Positions 9,262-20,079 are shown, counted from the first letter of the stretch. The stretch: DNA of 64,000 bases from Aquimarina sp. Aq78 (GCF_900299525.1 NZ_OMKA01000014.1:62001-126000), one strand, 5' to 3'. A program made the numbers and translations. The notes: generated by a model not told the origin, from the letters alone.

Positions 9262-9659
9262 AGTTTTACCATTGGTAAGATTTAAAATGTTTGACAACAT
9301 GGTTTAATTTTTAAAATTAAAATCTCCTAAACTTTTATAGACACTCAGGGATATGTCTTTATGGTTTTGCTATTTGTTTTAAAGTAACATCTAGCTTTCT
9401 AATATTTGTCAAACCTAGGGAGCTATCGATATTATAGTGTCCTGATTCTTTGAATTTTCAAGAAATAAGGACAGTTTTATGAAATTTTATAAGGCTCTAT
9501 TAGAGTGAGGCTACCACAGTTATTTATATCGAAAATCTACTAACTTCTCCCAACTCTATAAATTCATTAATCTCTTGCAATTACAAACTACATTTATGTA
9601 TATTTGTATTTGAATTCCTACCCTATTACAAAATCAATATTTATTTAATTTTTTAAACC
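9262..9659. other. Gene-free divergent intergenic region
   Basis: AT-rich spacer between two divergent genes for exported proteins. It holds a short odd palindrome ttaccattggtaa near 9266 and a possible promoter for the plus-strand gene at 9575-9606. No reading frame of note. Confidence 0.5.
9575..9606 (+). promoter_or_regulatory. Candidate promoter TTG-N21-TATATTTG
   Basis: TTG at 9575-9577 and TATATTTG at 9599-9606 fit the Bacteroidota -33/-7 pattern, with a spacer two bases longer than usual. The start codon of the next gene is 53 bp further on. Confidence 0.45.
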
Positions 9660-10496
9660 ATGAAGAAAAGTATATTTCTATCAGTCTCTTTTGTATTGGT
9701 ATCATTAATCAGTACTGCTCAAAACAACACTTTTCCAACTACTGGTAATGTAGGAATAGGTGTCACAAGCCCAACCTCTCCTTTACAAATCAGCTCATCA
9801 AATAATGATATTATTAAATTAAAAACTTCTGATAATGAGTGGTTATACACTACATGGCTTGACAATACCAATACTCGTAGAACATGGATGGGGTTAAATT
9901 CAGATCTTTCCTCTTTTAACATTAAAGTTGAAAACGGAACTAATAAAATACTTTTTAATGGCGGTAATGTAGGTATAGGAACAACCACTCCAACAGCCAA
10001 ACTGCATATTAAGGATCCAGAAGGTGGTGCAGCTTTTAATATTGAACGAGGAGGGAAAATTTGGAATTTTTCTATTCAACATACAGGAAATAACCTCTTT
10101 TTAAATAACTCTGATACTCCAAATACATTTTTCACTTTTACTAAAGATGGAAAATTCGGTATAGGAACAACAACTCCAGATTCAAAACTTGCAGTAAATG
10201 GCAAAATACACGCCAAAGAAGTAAAAGTTGATCTAACCGGTTGGCCAGATTATGTATTCGAAAATGATTATAGCTTACCTTCTTTACAAGAAGTAGAACA
10301 TCATATCGTAGAAGAAGGACATTTACCTAATATTCCATCGGCTTCTGAAGTAGAGAAAAATGGTATTCAACTTGGAGAAATGAATGCAAAATTACTTCAA
10401 AAAATAGAGGAGCTTACGTTGTATATGATTGCACAAAACAAAAAGACTGAGCAGTTACAGAAAGAAATAGAGTTACTTAAGAAGAAAATGAAATAA
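9660..10496 (+). CDS. Secreted tail-fibre-like protein with GNVGIGTTTP repeats
   Basis: 278 residues with a type I signal peptide (about 1-20, ending STAQ). Three GxxGIGxTxP repeats (GNVGIGVTSP, GNVGIGTTTP, GKFGIGTTTP, near 29, 101 and 169) are typical of trimeric beta-structured tail-fibre-like proteins common in Flavobacteriaceae. The end (LPSLQEVEHHIVEEGHLPNI, then a coiled coil EELTLYMIAQNKKTEQLQKE) resembles the tail after peptidase S74-type chaperone domains, but the chaperone itself is not evident. There are no other phage genes around. Likely a surface or secreted fibre; role unknown. Confidence 0.78.
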   Translation: MKKSIFLSVSFVLVSLISTAQNNTFPTTGNVGIGVTSPTSPLQISSSNNDIIKLKTSDNEWLYTTWLDNTNTRRTWMGLNSDLSSFNIKVENGTNKILFNGGNVGIGTTTPTAKLHIKDPEGGAAFNIERGGKIWNFSIQHTGNNLFLNNSDTPNTFFTFTKDGKFGIGTTTPDSKLAVNGKIHAKEVKVDLTGWPDYVFENDYSLPSLQEVEHHIVEEGHLPNIPSASEVEKNGIQLGEMNAKLLQKIEELTLYMIAQNKKTEQLQKEIELLKKKMK

Positions 10497-10507
10497 GTCG
10501 GATGTTC

Positions 10508-10550
10508 GAAGTCTGGTGTCAGAGGTTGTCCGTCCCTGACACCAGACTTC
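10508..10550. repeat. 15 bp inverted repeat between convergent genes
   Basis: gaagtctggtgtcag (10508-10522) and its perfect complement (10536-10550) flank a 13 nt loop. The flanks (cttcagacctcgggcttc) look like a low-complexity intergenic repeat of Flavobacteriaceae. There is no T run, so a terminator role is possible but unproven. Confidence 0.6.
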
Positions 10551-10576
10551 AGACCTCGGGCTTCTAACATAGCTTA

Positions 10577-11641
10577 TCACTCTAGTAATCGTCTCATATT
10601 CACATTCTCATAATTACGTCGTACAAAATCCATTGCCGTTTTAAGAACTTCGCCCATAGATTTGCTACGGCGAAATTTTAAATCCAAAGTAAAATTATAC
10701 AGATGCTCTCTAAGTTCTTTCAAGTTTTCTTCGGTAGAGATATGATCTGCACACATACATTCGACCAAATTTTCATAACGAGATCTCGATGTTAATACTC
10801 GTTTTGCCAGAATAGAACGCTCTTCTTTTTTATATTGTTCGATAGAACTGGGCTGTAACCTGTTCATTACAATATCTACCATATCGAAATTCTCTTTAAA
10901 AAACTGAGGTTGATATACCTTTAATTTACCTTCATAACACTGCTGATCAAAATCAATAGCCCTGATCTTATATTCTACATGGTCAAAATCATGAATCGGT
11001 ATAATCACATAATTATAAGATCGCATATCTCCCAACAATCGCATTTGACAACGCTCATTAAACTTCACAAATTCCTTAGCTATCTGCGACTTGGCCTGAT
11101 CACTTAAATCGGGCAAAAAATCTTTAATAAATACATCACCAGGAATTCCTGCAATATGCTCCTCTATCAATGTATTTTTATACACCAAAAAGTTAATTCT
11201 ATTTGGCGAAAACATATGCTCTAACTCTAGCCCATAAATACGTGAAGCATCTGCCTTTTTTACATAGATATAAGTGTAGTTATCATTTAAGATATTTCTT
11301 ACTCTTATTCTAAAAGGCTTTGAATTCCCAAAAGTACAATAGTCTATAGCATCAATATTAAGAAACTCAATTGCATCCTCATTACCATCAGAATGCAGAA
11401 TTGTATATACTTTTTTAAGACTGGATTCTATTTCTGGTCGCTCATGTTCTTCATAATACACTCGTACCCATAGCGTATCTTCATCTTTACTGTCATAAAC
11501 AACTATAGAACCCGAAAACCTAAGTAAATCATCATAAAATACTGGAATCTTGATTTTACGATTACATTCTTTTAGATACATATCCAGTTTGTCATTGATT
11601 GGATACGTAGGTTTTTTCTTCGACATTAATTTTTCATCCAT
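10577..11641 (-). CDS. Conserved flavobacterial protein with kinase-like motifs
   Basis: 354 residues, cytoplasmic. I know of no named family. From about residue 110 the pattern looks like an aminoglycoside-kinase or RIO-type fold: RIRV and YIYVKKA strands with K128/K129, a hinge-like TLIEEHIAGIPG at 157-168, a catalytic-loop-like LLGDMRSYNYVII at 202-214 (D205, N210) and a metal-site-like AIDFD at 228-232. The C-terminal 100 residues are helical and basic. An N-terminal beta domain (about 30-105) precedes it. Start may be M1 or M6. It is monocistronic, convergent with the fibre gene. Confidence 0.7.
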   Translation of the reverse strand: MDEKLMSKKKPTYPINDKLDMYLKECNRKIKIPVFYDDLLRFSGSIVVYDSKDEDTLWVRVYYEEHERPEIESSLKKVYTILHSDGNEDAIEFLNIDAIDYCTFGNSKPFRIRVRNILNDNYTYIYVKKADASRIYGLELEHMFSPNRINFLVYKNTLIEEHIAGIPGDVFIKDFLPDLSDQAKSQIAKEFVKFNERCQMRLLGDMRSYNYVIIPIHDFDHVEYKIRAIDFDQQCYEGKLKVYQPQFFKENFDMVDIVMNRLQPSSIEQYKKEERSILAKRVLTSRSRYENLVECMCADHISTEENLKELREHLYNFTLDLKFRRSKSMGEVLKTAMDFVRRNYENVNMRRLLE

Positions 11642-11863
11642 AATCTTCTATCATTTCGATTAGCAAGTTACAAATAACAATCATGAAATAAGCCATCACT
11701 TTATGTTGATACCAAAACAATAGAAAATTGAGTATCAGCACATAATAATCTAACCTCTAAAACAATAATTATAAGCAAATGAAACACTAAAACTATCAAC
11801 TTTCTTGTAACAAAATCCTATACTTGTCGTCTTGTTTTATATAACCACCAAAAACAATTGCAA

Positions 11864-12763
11864 TTGGAAAATATTCTCACCTTAAACAATCTCACAAAAA
11901 AGTTTGGAGCACTAACAGCTGTCAAAGACCTCTCTTTTACTATAAAAAAGGGAAATGTGTATGGCATTCTTGGTCCTAACGGAAGTGGTAAATCTACCAC
12001 TTTGGGTATCGTACTTAATGTTGTAAACAGTACTTCTGGTGGGTTTACTTGGTTTGATGGTAATACATCAACTCACAATGCACTAAAAAAAGTTGGAGCA
12101 ATTATAGAACGTCCTAACTTTTATCCATATATGACTGCAGCACAAAACCTTAAATTGGTATGCCAAATTAAAGGAGTTGACAGTAATAAAATTGAAGAAA
12201 AACTTGAAGTCGTAGGATTATTAGATCGAAAAGATAGTAAGTTCAGAACTTTCTCTCTGGGGATGAAACAACGATTAGCTATTGCTTCTGCCTTGCTTAA
12301 TGATCCCGAAATATTAATCCTTGATGAACCTACTAATGGGTTAGATCCACAAGGGATACATCAAATCCGTGAAATCATCAAAAAAATAGCCTCCCGAGGG
12401 ACCACTATTCTTTTGGCATCTCACCTACTCGATGAAGTAGAAAAGGTATGTAGCCATGTAGTGATTATAAGAAAAGGCGTAAAACTGTATTCTGGACCTG
12501 TAGATGAAATGAATACTAGTTATGGGTTTTTCGAACTTAAAAGTGATCAAAAATCTGCATTAACAGAGTGGTTATCTAAGCATAATGATTTTAAAAATTT
12601 CAAAGAAGAAGATGGCAAAATAATTGCGTTTTTAACGAATGAGCTAGACGCAGAAAGTCTTAACAGGCAACTATTTAAAGAAGGAATAGTTCTTACACAC
12701 CTTGTGAAACGAAAAGAAAGTCTCGAAGAACAATTCTTACAATTAACCAACAATTTAAACTAA
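11864..12763 (+). CDS. ABC transporter ATP-binding protein
   Basis: 299 residues. Walker A GPNGSGKST is near residue 40, the signature is FSLGMKQR near 130, Walker B LILDEPTNGLD follows near 150 and the H-loop is LLASH. The C-terminal extension matches the CcmA/drug-efflux group (DrrA-like), which pairs with ABC-2 permeases. No ATG exists in frame near the start; TTG codons lie at 11858 and 11864. The second gives MENILTLNNLTKKFG, the usual family start, so it is chosen. The permease gene begins 4 bp after the stop. Confidence 0.9.
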   Translation: MENILTLNNLTKKFGALTAVKDLSFTIKKGNVYGILGPNGSGKSTTLGIVLNVVNSTSGGFTWFDGNTSTHNALKKVGAIIERPNFYPYMTAAQNLKLVCQIKGVDSNKIEEKLEVVGLLDRKDSKFRTFSLGMKQRLAIASALLNDPEILILDEPTNGLDPQGIHQIREIIKKIASRGTTILLASHLLDEVEKVCSHVVIIRKGVKLYSGPVDEMNTSYGFFELKSDQKSALTEWLSKHNDFKNFKEEDGKIIAFLTNELDAESLNRQLFKEGIVLTHLVKRKESLEEQFLQLTNNLN

Positions 12764-12767
12764 AGCT

Positions 12768-13604
12768 ATGTTACGACTACTCAATATAGAATTTCAAAAA
12801 TTAAAATATAATAAAGCGGCAAAAGTAATTACTATAACTTACTTTATACTTATAGCCTTTATCGCTTTAATCGCATCCATAGAATTTAATTTTGCCGGTG
12901 TAAAATTTAGAATAGCTGACCAGGGAATTTTCAATTTCCCATATATATGGCATTTTAATACTTATATAGCTGCGTGGTCCAAGTTATTTTTGGCTATTGT
13001 TATTGTTTCTATGATGGCCAATGAATACAGTCATAGGACTTTAAAACAAAACCTAATCGATGGACTAAGCAAAAAAGAGTTTATAAGTTCTAAATTTTTA
13101 ACCGTTGGTGTTTTTGCCTTGATCTCTACTCTATTTTTATTCGTAGTATCTATGATTCTGGGATTAAGCTTTTCGGACTATAATGAATTTTCTATTATAT
13201 TCTCTGATCTGGAATATGTTCTGGCTTATTTCATAAAACTAATTGGTTTTTTTGCCTTTTGTATGTTCCTGGGAATTTTTGTGAAACGTTCTGCCTTTGC
13301 CCTTGGGTTTCTATTCATCTGGTGGGTTGTAGAAAACATTATATTCGCATTGCTGAAGTTTAAACTATTTAAAGGAACCGAAATCGCAGATAACATCGTG
13401 CAATTTTTCCCTTTAGAATCCATGGCAACCTTGATAAATGAACCTTTCACACGTTTAAATTTTATCCAATCGGCTGCTAATCAATTAGGAGAAACTTTTC
13501 AAAGAGATTATACTGTACATTGGTATGAAATCTTAATCGTACTGGTTTGGACAGTCGTTTTTATATATCTATCTTATTACTTGCTTAAAAAGAGAGATTT
13601 ATAA
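12768..13604 (+). CDS. ABC-2 type permease
   Basis: 278 residues, about six membrane helices, with a cytoplasmic N-terminus typical of the family (MLRLLNIEFQKLKYNK) and the amphipathic NEYSHRTLKQNLIDGLSKKEF segment after helix 2 that contacts the ATPase. It forms the membrane part of the exporter with the ATPase gene 4 bp upstream. The substrate is unknown. A T9SS cargo gene follows after 26 bp and may share the transcript. Confidence 0.88.
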   Translation: MLRLLNIEFQKLKYNKAAKVITITYFILIAFIALIASIEFNFAGVKFRIADQGIFNFPYIWHFNTYIAAWSKLFLAIVIVSMMANEYSHRTLKQNLIDGLSKKEFISSKFLTVGVFALISTLFLFVVSMILGLSFSDYNEFSIIFSDLEYVLAYFIKLIGFFAFCMFLGIFVKRSAFALGFLFIWWVVENIIFALLKFKLFKGTEIADNIVQFFPLESMATLINEPFTRLNFIQSAANQLGETFQRDYTVHWYEILIVLVWTVVFIYLSYYLLKKRDL

Positions 13605-13629
13605 TATATTTGGGCTTCAGAGCTCAATT

Positions 13630-16455
13630 ATGCGATACATTTATGTAGTCTTTTTTGCTTTATTCCTTTACTATCCATTAATGTATAGTCAAGGAGAAGC
13701 TAATAGCTGGTATTTTGGTCAAAATGCAGGAATAAGTTTTAATACAACTCCTCCTACAGCACTTACTAATGGTAGAGTAAATACATTAGAAGGATGTACC
13801 ACAATATCTGATGCAACAGGAAATTTATTATTTTATACTGATGGAATTACCGTTTGGGACCGGCTTCATAATATTATGCAAAATGGTACCGGGCTAAAAG
13901 GTGATCCTTCTAGCACCTCATCTGCATTAATTGTTCCTCAACCAAACACTCCAAATCTATATATAGTTTTTACTGTGGACGAGCCTCATCATGATAATGC
14001 TGATAATGATCCCGCAACTTTTGATGGAGATGGTATAAACGATGGGTTTATGTATTCTATTGTAGATATGTCTTTGAATGGAGGAAACGGAGCTGTAGTG
14101 ACAGGACAAAAAAACATACCTCTAATTACTTACAATACGTCAAACGGCTTAGAAAGTCGATATAAGTGTTCAGAAAAAATTACAGCTGTAAAAAGCAATG
14201 ATTGTGATTCATTTTGGGTAATTACACATTTTGTAGACTCGTTCTATGCTTTCAAAGTTGACCAAACCGGAGTTAACACAACACCTGTTACTTCTCGTAT
14301 TGGAGTCACTGTTCCTATTTCTGGGTATCGACGTAATGCTTTAGGGTATATTAAAGCTTCTCCAGAAGGTGATAGACTAGCTGTAGCACATTTTGGTTTT
14401 GCAACAGTCACAGCAGGTAATGGACCAGGAAAAGTTTTACTTTATAATTTTGATAACACTACAGGAACTATTAGTAATGAAATCGAGCTAAGCAATAGTA
14501 ATTCTCCTTACGGAATAGAGTTTTCTCAAACCGGTCAAAGACTATATGCCACTTTCGATATTGGAGATGCAGGAAACGGACAAAGTTTTTTAATGCAATA
14601 CGACGTGTCATTACCAGATAATCAAATTGCAGCAAGTGGCACAAGAATTCTTAATCAAAATAATCAAAGTACTTTTTCTTTTAGTGCCGGAGCTATACAG
14701 CTCGGTCCTGATGGTAAGATTTATCGATCGTTATATGATTTTAATTCCCAGAGAGGTGATTACCTTGGCGTAATCCAAAATCCCGAAGCAGCTGCAGCCA
14801 GTATAATTTATAATGAGCAAGGCATACTTGTTAATACAGATGGTTCTAGAAGTGCTCTTCTTGGACTTCCTCCTTTTATTCAATCTATTTTTGCACAAAA
14901 TATTGACATCATCAATAACGGGGATCCCAATAATGTCAATCTTGCTTTATGTGAAGGAGGCACATACCGATTGTCTTATCAAAATATGCCAGGTGCTAGC
15001 TATACCTGGTTTGTAGATAATCTTCAGATTGCAAATGCTGTTCATTTTTTAGATATTACAACAGCAGCCAACTACAGGTTAGAAGTTGATCCTAATGATG
15101 GCAGCTGCCCCCTCACAGGTGTTGCCAATGCCACTTTTTTCGAAGTTCCAACTGCTATTCCTTCAACACTAGTTCAATGTGATGCATATCAAACTATTGG
15201 AGATAATATTACCTTATTTGATTTACATTTTGCAAATGATCAACTTACCGGGGGAAATAATCAATACACAACCGAATTCTTTATAGATCAAGCTTCTGCA
15301 CAAGCAGGAACACCAAGAATTAGTAATGAAAATGCATTTCAAAATACTCAAAACAATCAACAAGTATATGCACGAGTAATTAACACCAACAATACAAATT
15401 GTTTTGATATCACTACAGTTACTTTAGAGGTGAGTTCTACCGATGTAAACGATGCCGAGCTAAGAGTTTGCGATGATGATGGTACCGAAGATGGGTTTAC
15501 CGTTTTTAATATAACTGAAGCAGATCAACAGGTATTATCAGGAATTACTAATCCTGGATTAACGATTACTTATTATGAAAATACAGATGATGCATTATTA
15601 AACAGAAATCCTATTACAAGCATTACCAATCAAACACAAAATACTCTAGGTGACGATATTGTTTATGCTAAGGCCGAAGAAAATGGAGGGGAATGTTTTG
15701 GGATAAGCAGTGTGCGTTTATTTGTAATTCCACTACCCAATATCGAACCTGATTCTGAATATTTTCTATGTCAAAACGAAACAAATGTTGAAATCGACGC
15801 CGGTTTACCAACCAATAGTGACCCCAATGATTTTACAATCTTATGGTCAACAAATGAATCTACAGAAACAATTTTGGCAAATCAACCCGGAGGTTATACT
15901 GTAGAAATCACAAACCAATTAACGGGATGTTCTAAGTCCAGAACCGTAACTGTAATTGCATCCAGCTTTGCAATTATACAGTCTATCGATATCAATGATG
16001 CAAGGGATAACAATACCGTTACCATTAATGCAGAAGGTTTGGGTAGTTATGAATATGCAATAGAGATAAATGGAGTTTTAAGTATATACCAAGACGACCC
16101 CACTTTTACAAATGTACCACCTGGATTTCATCGCGTATATGTAAGAGACAAAAACGGATGTGTTCCAGTAGCAGCTCAGGACATTTCAGTCGTTGGGTTT
16201 CCAAAATATTTTACTCCAAATGGGGATGGTTTTCATGAAACCTGGAACGTAGAAGGAATATCAAACCAGATTATGAGTAATTCACTAATCTTTATATTTA
16301 ATCGCTACGGAAAATTAATCAAGCAGCTAAGAGCAGGTACCCCTGGATGGGATGGAACCTTTAATGGGAAACTAATGCCCTCTAGTGAATATTGGTTTCG
16401 TGTAGAATTAGAGGATGGTAGAATTCTTACCGGAAGTTTCTCCCTTATTCGCTAA
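13630..16455 (+). CDS. Secreted protein with T9SS type B sorting domain
   Basis: 941 residues. Signal peptide at 1-20 (ends LMYSQG). Residues about 25-425 look like a beta-propeller-like region (NSWYFGQNAGISF, then LLFYTDGITVWDR) that is often seen in gliding-motility-associated proteins. Three or so Ig-like beta modules follow. The last 88 residues (YFTPNGDGFHETWNVEG, then IFNRYGKLI and GWDGTFNGK) form the type B C-terminal signal (CHU_C family) for type IX secretion and attachment. It therefore acts outside the cell; adhesion or binding is likely, the ligand unknown. It shows the organism has a T9SS. Confidence 0.9.
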   Translation: MRYIYVVFFALFLYYPLMYSQGEANSWYFGQNAGISFNTTPPTALTNGRVNTLEGCTTISDATGNLLFYTDGITVWDRLHNIMQNGTGLKGDPSSTSSALIVPQPNTPNLYIVFTVDEPHHDNADNDPATFDGDGINDGFMYSIVDMSLNGGNGAVVTGQKNIPLITYNTSNGLESRYKCSEKITAVKSNDCDSFWVITHFVDSFYAFKVDQTGVNTTPVTSRIGVTVPISGYRRNALGYIKASPEGDRLAVAHFGFATVTAGNGPGKVLLYNFDNTTGTISNEIELSNSNSPYGIEFSQTGQRLYATFDIGDAGNGQSFLMQYDVSLPDNQIAASGTRILNQNNQSTFSFSAGAIQLGPDGKIYRSLYDFNSQRGDYLGVIQNPEAAAASIIYNEQGILVNTDGSRSALLGLPPFIQSIFAQNIDIINNGDPNNVNLALCEGGTYRLSYQNMPGASYTWFVDNLQIANAVHFLDITTAANYRLEVDPNDGSCPLTGVANATFFEVPTAIPSTLVQCDAYQTIGDNITLFDLHFANDQLTGGNNQYTTEFFIDQASAQAGTPRISNENAFQNTQNNQQVYARVINTNNTNCFDITTVTLEVSSTDVNDAELRVCDDDGTEDGFTVFNITEADQQVLSGITNPGLTITYYENTDDALLNRNPITSITNQTQNTLGDDIVYAKAEENGGECFGISSVRLFVIPLPNIEPDSEYFLCQNETNVEIDAGLPTNSDPNDFTILWSTNESTETILANQPGGYTVEITNQLTGCSKSRTVTVIASSFAIIQSIDINDARDNNTVTINAEGLGSYEYAIEINGVLSIYQDDPTFTNVPPGFHRVYVRDKNGCVPVAAQDISVVGFPKYFTPNGDGFHETWNVEGISNQIMSNSLIFIFNRYGKLIKQLRAGTPGWDGTFNGKLMPSSEYWFRVELEDGRILTGSFSLIR

Positions 16456-16464
16456 TTCTATATG

Positions 16465-16472
16465 TAGATTTG
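16465..16472 (+). promoter_or_regulatory. Candidate -7 promoter element (TAGATTTG)
   Basis: TAnnTTTG match 29 bp before the uvrB ATG, downstream of the T9SS gene stop. No matching -33 TTG. It supports starting uvrB at 16502 rather than in the preceding gene. Confidence 0.35.
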
Positions 16473-16501
16473 GTATCTTTATTGTGAAAAAGAAAAGATA
16501 C

Positions 16502-18508
16502 ATGAAGTTCGAATTGGAATCAGAATTCAAACCTACTGGAGATCAACCAGAAGCAATACGACAATTAGTTGAAGGTATTGAATCTAACGAAAAATACCAA
16601 ACGCTTTTAGGTGTAACAGGGTCAGGAAAGACTTTTACTGCTGCTAATGTAATTCAACAAGTACAGCGGCCAACTCTAATATTGGCACATAATAAGACAT
16701 TGGCCGCACAGCTTTTTTCAGAGTTTAAACAATTTTTTCCTAAGAATGCCATAGAGTATTTTGTTTCCTATTATGATTATTATCAACCAGAAGCTTATAT
16801 CCCTACTTCAGGAACCTATATCGAAAAAGATTTATCAATCAATGATGAGATCGAAAAACTACGTCTAAGTGCTACATCTTCGCTCTTATCAGGAAGGAGA
16901 GATGTTTTGGTTGTCGCTTCTGTATCTTGCTTGTATGGTATTGGTAATCCTGCAGAGTTTAAGAAAAATGTGATTTCAATACAATCAGGACAATTTGTAT
17001 CCAGAACAGCTTTATTACATCGCCTGGTACAAAGTTTATATTCGAGAACTGAAGCCGAGTTTAAACATGGAAATTTTAGAATAAAAGGAGATACCGTTGA
17101 TATTTTCCCAAGCTATGCCGATGATGCATTTAGAGTTCATTTCTTTGGAGATGAAATTGAAGAGATTGAATCTTTTGATGTACAGACCAATACTATTATT
17201 GAGAAATACGATCAACTGAATATTTATCCTGCCAATATGTTTGTAACCTCTCCCGATATATTACATAATGCAATTGATCAAATTGCGCTCGATTTAGGAA
17301 AACAGGTAGAATATTTTAAAGAAATTGGAAAACCACTGGAAGCCAAACGACTAGAAGAACGTACCAATTTTGATCTGGAAATGATCAAAGAACTTGGGTA
17401 CTGTTCTGGTATTGAGAACTATTCTCGTTATCTCGATGGTAGAAATCCAGGTACACGACCATTTTGTTTACTCGATTATTTCCCTGATGACTATTTAATG
17501 ATTATTGATGAAAGTCATGTCACTATACCTCAGACACACGCCATGTATGGTGGTGATCGTTCTAGGAAAGAGAATCTGGTAGAATACGGTTTCAGGCTTC
17601 CTGCAGCAATGGATAATAGGCCTTTAAAGTTTGAAGAACTCGAAGCGATTCAAAATCAAGTCATGTATATCAGTGCTACGCCAGCAGATTATGAGTTACA
17701 AAAAAGCGAAGGAACTTATGTTGAACAAATCATTAGACCAACAGGGTTATTAGATCCTGTAATAGAAGTTCGTCCAAGTCTAAATCAAATTGACGATCTC
17801 ATCGAAGAGATGCAAAAACGAATTGATTTGGATGAACGTATCCTTGTTACTACGCTAACCAAAAGAATGGCAGAGGAATTAACAAAATATCTTACCAGAA
17901 TTGATATACGTTGTAGATACATTCATAGCGATGTAGATACACTAGAACGGGTAGAAATTATGCAAGATTTACGGAAAGGTATTTTTGATGTATTAATAGG
18001 AGTAAACTTACTACGGGAAGGTTTAGATCTTCCTGAAGTATCATTAGTAGCTATTCTAGATGCTGATAAGGAAGGTTTTTTAAGAAATAAAAGATCATTA
18101 GTACAAACTGTGGGTAGAGCAGCAAGACATGTAAATGGAAAAGCAATCATGTATGCCGATAAAATTACAGATAGCATGCAAAAGACTATTGATGATACAG
18201 AATACCGACGACAAAAACAGATAGCTTACAATACCAAACATGGCATTACACCAACTGCAATTAAAAAATCTCTGGATAATGCTTTAGCTGGTAAAAAGGT
18301 AGAGCCTTATACTTTTGAAAACGCCCCTACCCTACAAGCTGCGGAAGAAGAAACGGCATACTACACCAAAGAACAATTAGAGACACGAATCCGAAATGTT
18401 CGTAAGGAAATGGAAAATGCCGCCAAAGAATTAGATTTTATGACTGCAGCACGTTTACGGGATGAGATTAAAATGTTGCAAGATAAGATACAGGACCAAA
18501 AAGTGTAA
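16502..18508 (+). CDS. uvrB: UvrABC excinuclease subunit B
   Basis: 668 residues, usual UvrB length. UvrB verifies DNA damage delivered by UvrA and loads UvrC. Seen: Walker A GVTGSGKT at 37-44, the beta-hairpin YYDYYQPEAYIP near 92-103 that threads between the strands, DESHVT near 340, helicase motifs VI (QTVGRAARH near 540) and a C-terminal UVR motif (AAKELDFMTAARLRDEIK) for UvrC contact. An in-frame ATG at 16415 lies inside the T9SS gene and would add 29 unrelated residues; MKFELESEFKPTGDQP is the family start. Confidence 0.96.
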   Translation: MKFELESEFKPTGDQPEAIRQLVEGIESNEKYQTLLGVTGSGKTFTAANVIQQVQRPTLILAHNKTLAAQLFSEFKQFFPKNAIEYFVSYYDYYQPEAYIPTSGTYIEKDLSINDEIEKLRLSATSSLLSGRRDVLVVASVSCLYGIGNPAEFKKNVISIQSGQFVSRTALLHRLVQSLYSRTEAEFKHGNFRIKGDTVDIFPSYADDAFRVHFFGDEIEEIESFDVQTNTIIEKYDQLNIYPANMFVTSPDILHNAIDQIALDLGKQVEYFKEIGKPLEAKRLEERTNFDLEMIKELGYCSGIENYSRYLDGRNPGTRPFCLLDYFPDDYLMIIDESHVTIPQTHAMYGGDRSRKENLVEYGFRLPAAMDNRPLKFEELEAIQNQVMYISATPADYELQKSEGTYVEQIIRPTGLLDPVIEVRPSLNQIDDLIEEMQKRIDLDERILVTTLTKRMAEELTKYLTRIDIRCRYIHSDVDTLERVEIMQDLRKGIFDVLIGVNLLREGLDLPEVSLVAILDADKEGFLRNKRSLVQTVGRAARHVNGKAIMYADKITDSMQKTIDDTEYRRQKQIAYNTKHGITPTAIKKSLDNALAGKKVEPYTFENAPTLQAAEEETAYYTKEQLETRIRNVRKEMENAAKELDFMTAARLRDEIKMLQDKIQDQKV

Positions 18509-18542
18509 TTTTTAGCAATATTATCATGGTATGAATCTTTAG

Positions 18543-19595
<1,053 letters not shown>

Positions 19596-19646
19596 ATTTC
19601 CATACTTGTATAGAAAACAAAGATTAAACAATAAATAAAATAGTAC

Positions 19647-19991
19647 ATGCCGCATTTCATATTAGATTGCTCTGAACACATTATTCAATTAAAATCACCC
19701 GAAGAAATTATACAAGCCGTATACGACGCGGCTGACGCTACCGGTCTTTTTACCACAGGTGATATTAAAGTAAGAATCAACCCCTTTAAATACTACACTG
19801 TAGGAAACACTAAAGATGATTTTATTCATGTTTTTGGTAACCTGATGGAAGGTAGAGATGATAATCAAAAAGCTGATCTTTCTAAAAAAATAGTCAGCAC
19901 ATTAAAAACGATGTTTCCCGATGTCCCTATTCTCTCTATTAACCTTAGAGAGTTTGAAAAGTCATCTTATTGTAATAAAACAATGGTGTAA
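19647..19991 (+). CDS. CHMI-family isomerase (tautomerase fold)
   Basis: 114 residues, cytoplasmic. It matches 5-carboxymethyl-2-hydroxymuconate delta-isomerase (HpcD): MPHFILDCSE with the catalytic Pro as residue 2, KVRINPFKYYTVG near 40-52, FGNLMEGRDDNQKADLSKKI near 66-85. The family acts in homoprotocatechuate breakdown, but no other genes of that pathway are nearby, so the true substrate may differ. It follows the purine deaminase gene by 51 bp, on the same strand. Confidence 0.85.
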   Translation: MPHFILDCSEHIIQLKSPEEIIQAVYDAADATGLFTTGDIKVRINPFKYYTVGNTKDDFIHVFGNLMEGRDDNQKADLSKKIVSTLKTMFPDVPILSINLREFEKSSYCNKTMV

Positions 19992-20079
19992 TCAACTTTA
20001 AAACATAAGTTTCCTGTCTGTTTTTCAACTTTTTCAACAAATTGATTATCGAATAATATAGGGTAAAATTTGCCCCTTA

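Noticed and set aside
9660-10496. Prophage remnant suggested by the tail-fibre-like gene
   Set aside because: No other phage gene or attachment site nearby; such GIGTTTP proteins with signal peptides are normal in Flavobacteriaceae.
11704-11740. Imperfect inverted repeat tgttgatac/gtatcagca before the ABC ATPase gene
   Set aside because: Only 9 bp with one mismatch and a 19 nt spacer; expected by chance in this AT-rich DNA.
16415-16501. Upstream ATG for uvrB inside the T9SS gene
   Set aside because: Adds 29 residues unlike any UvrB; the ATG at 16502 gives the family start and follows a -7 element.
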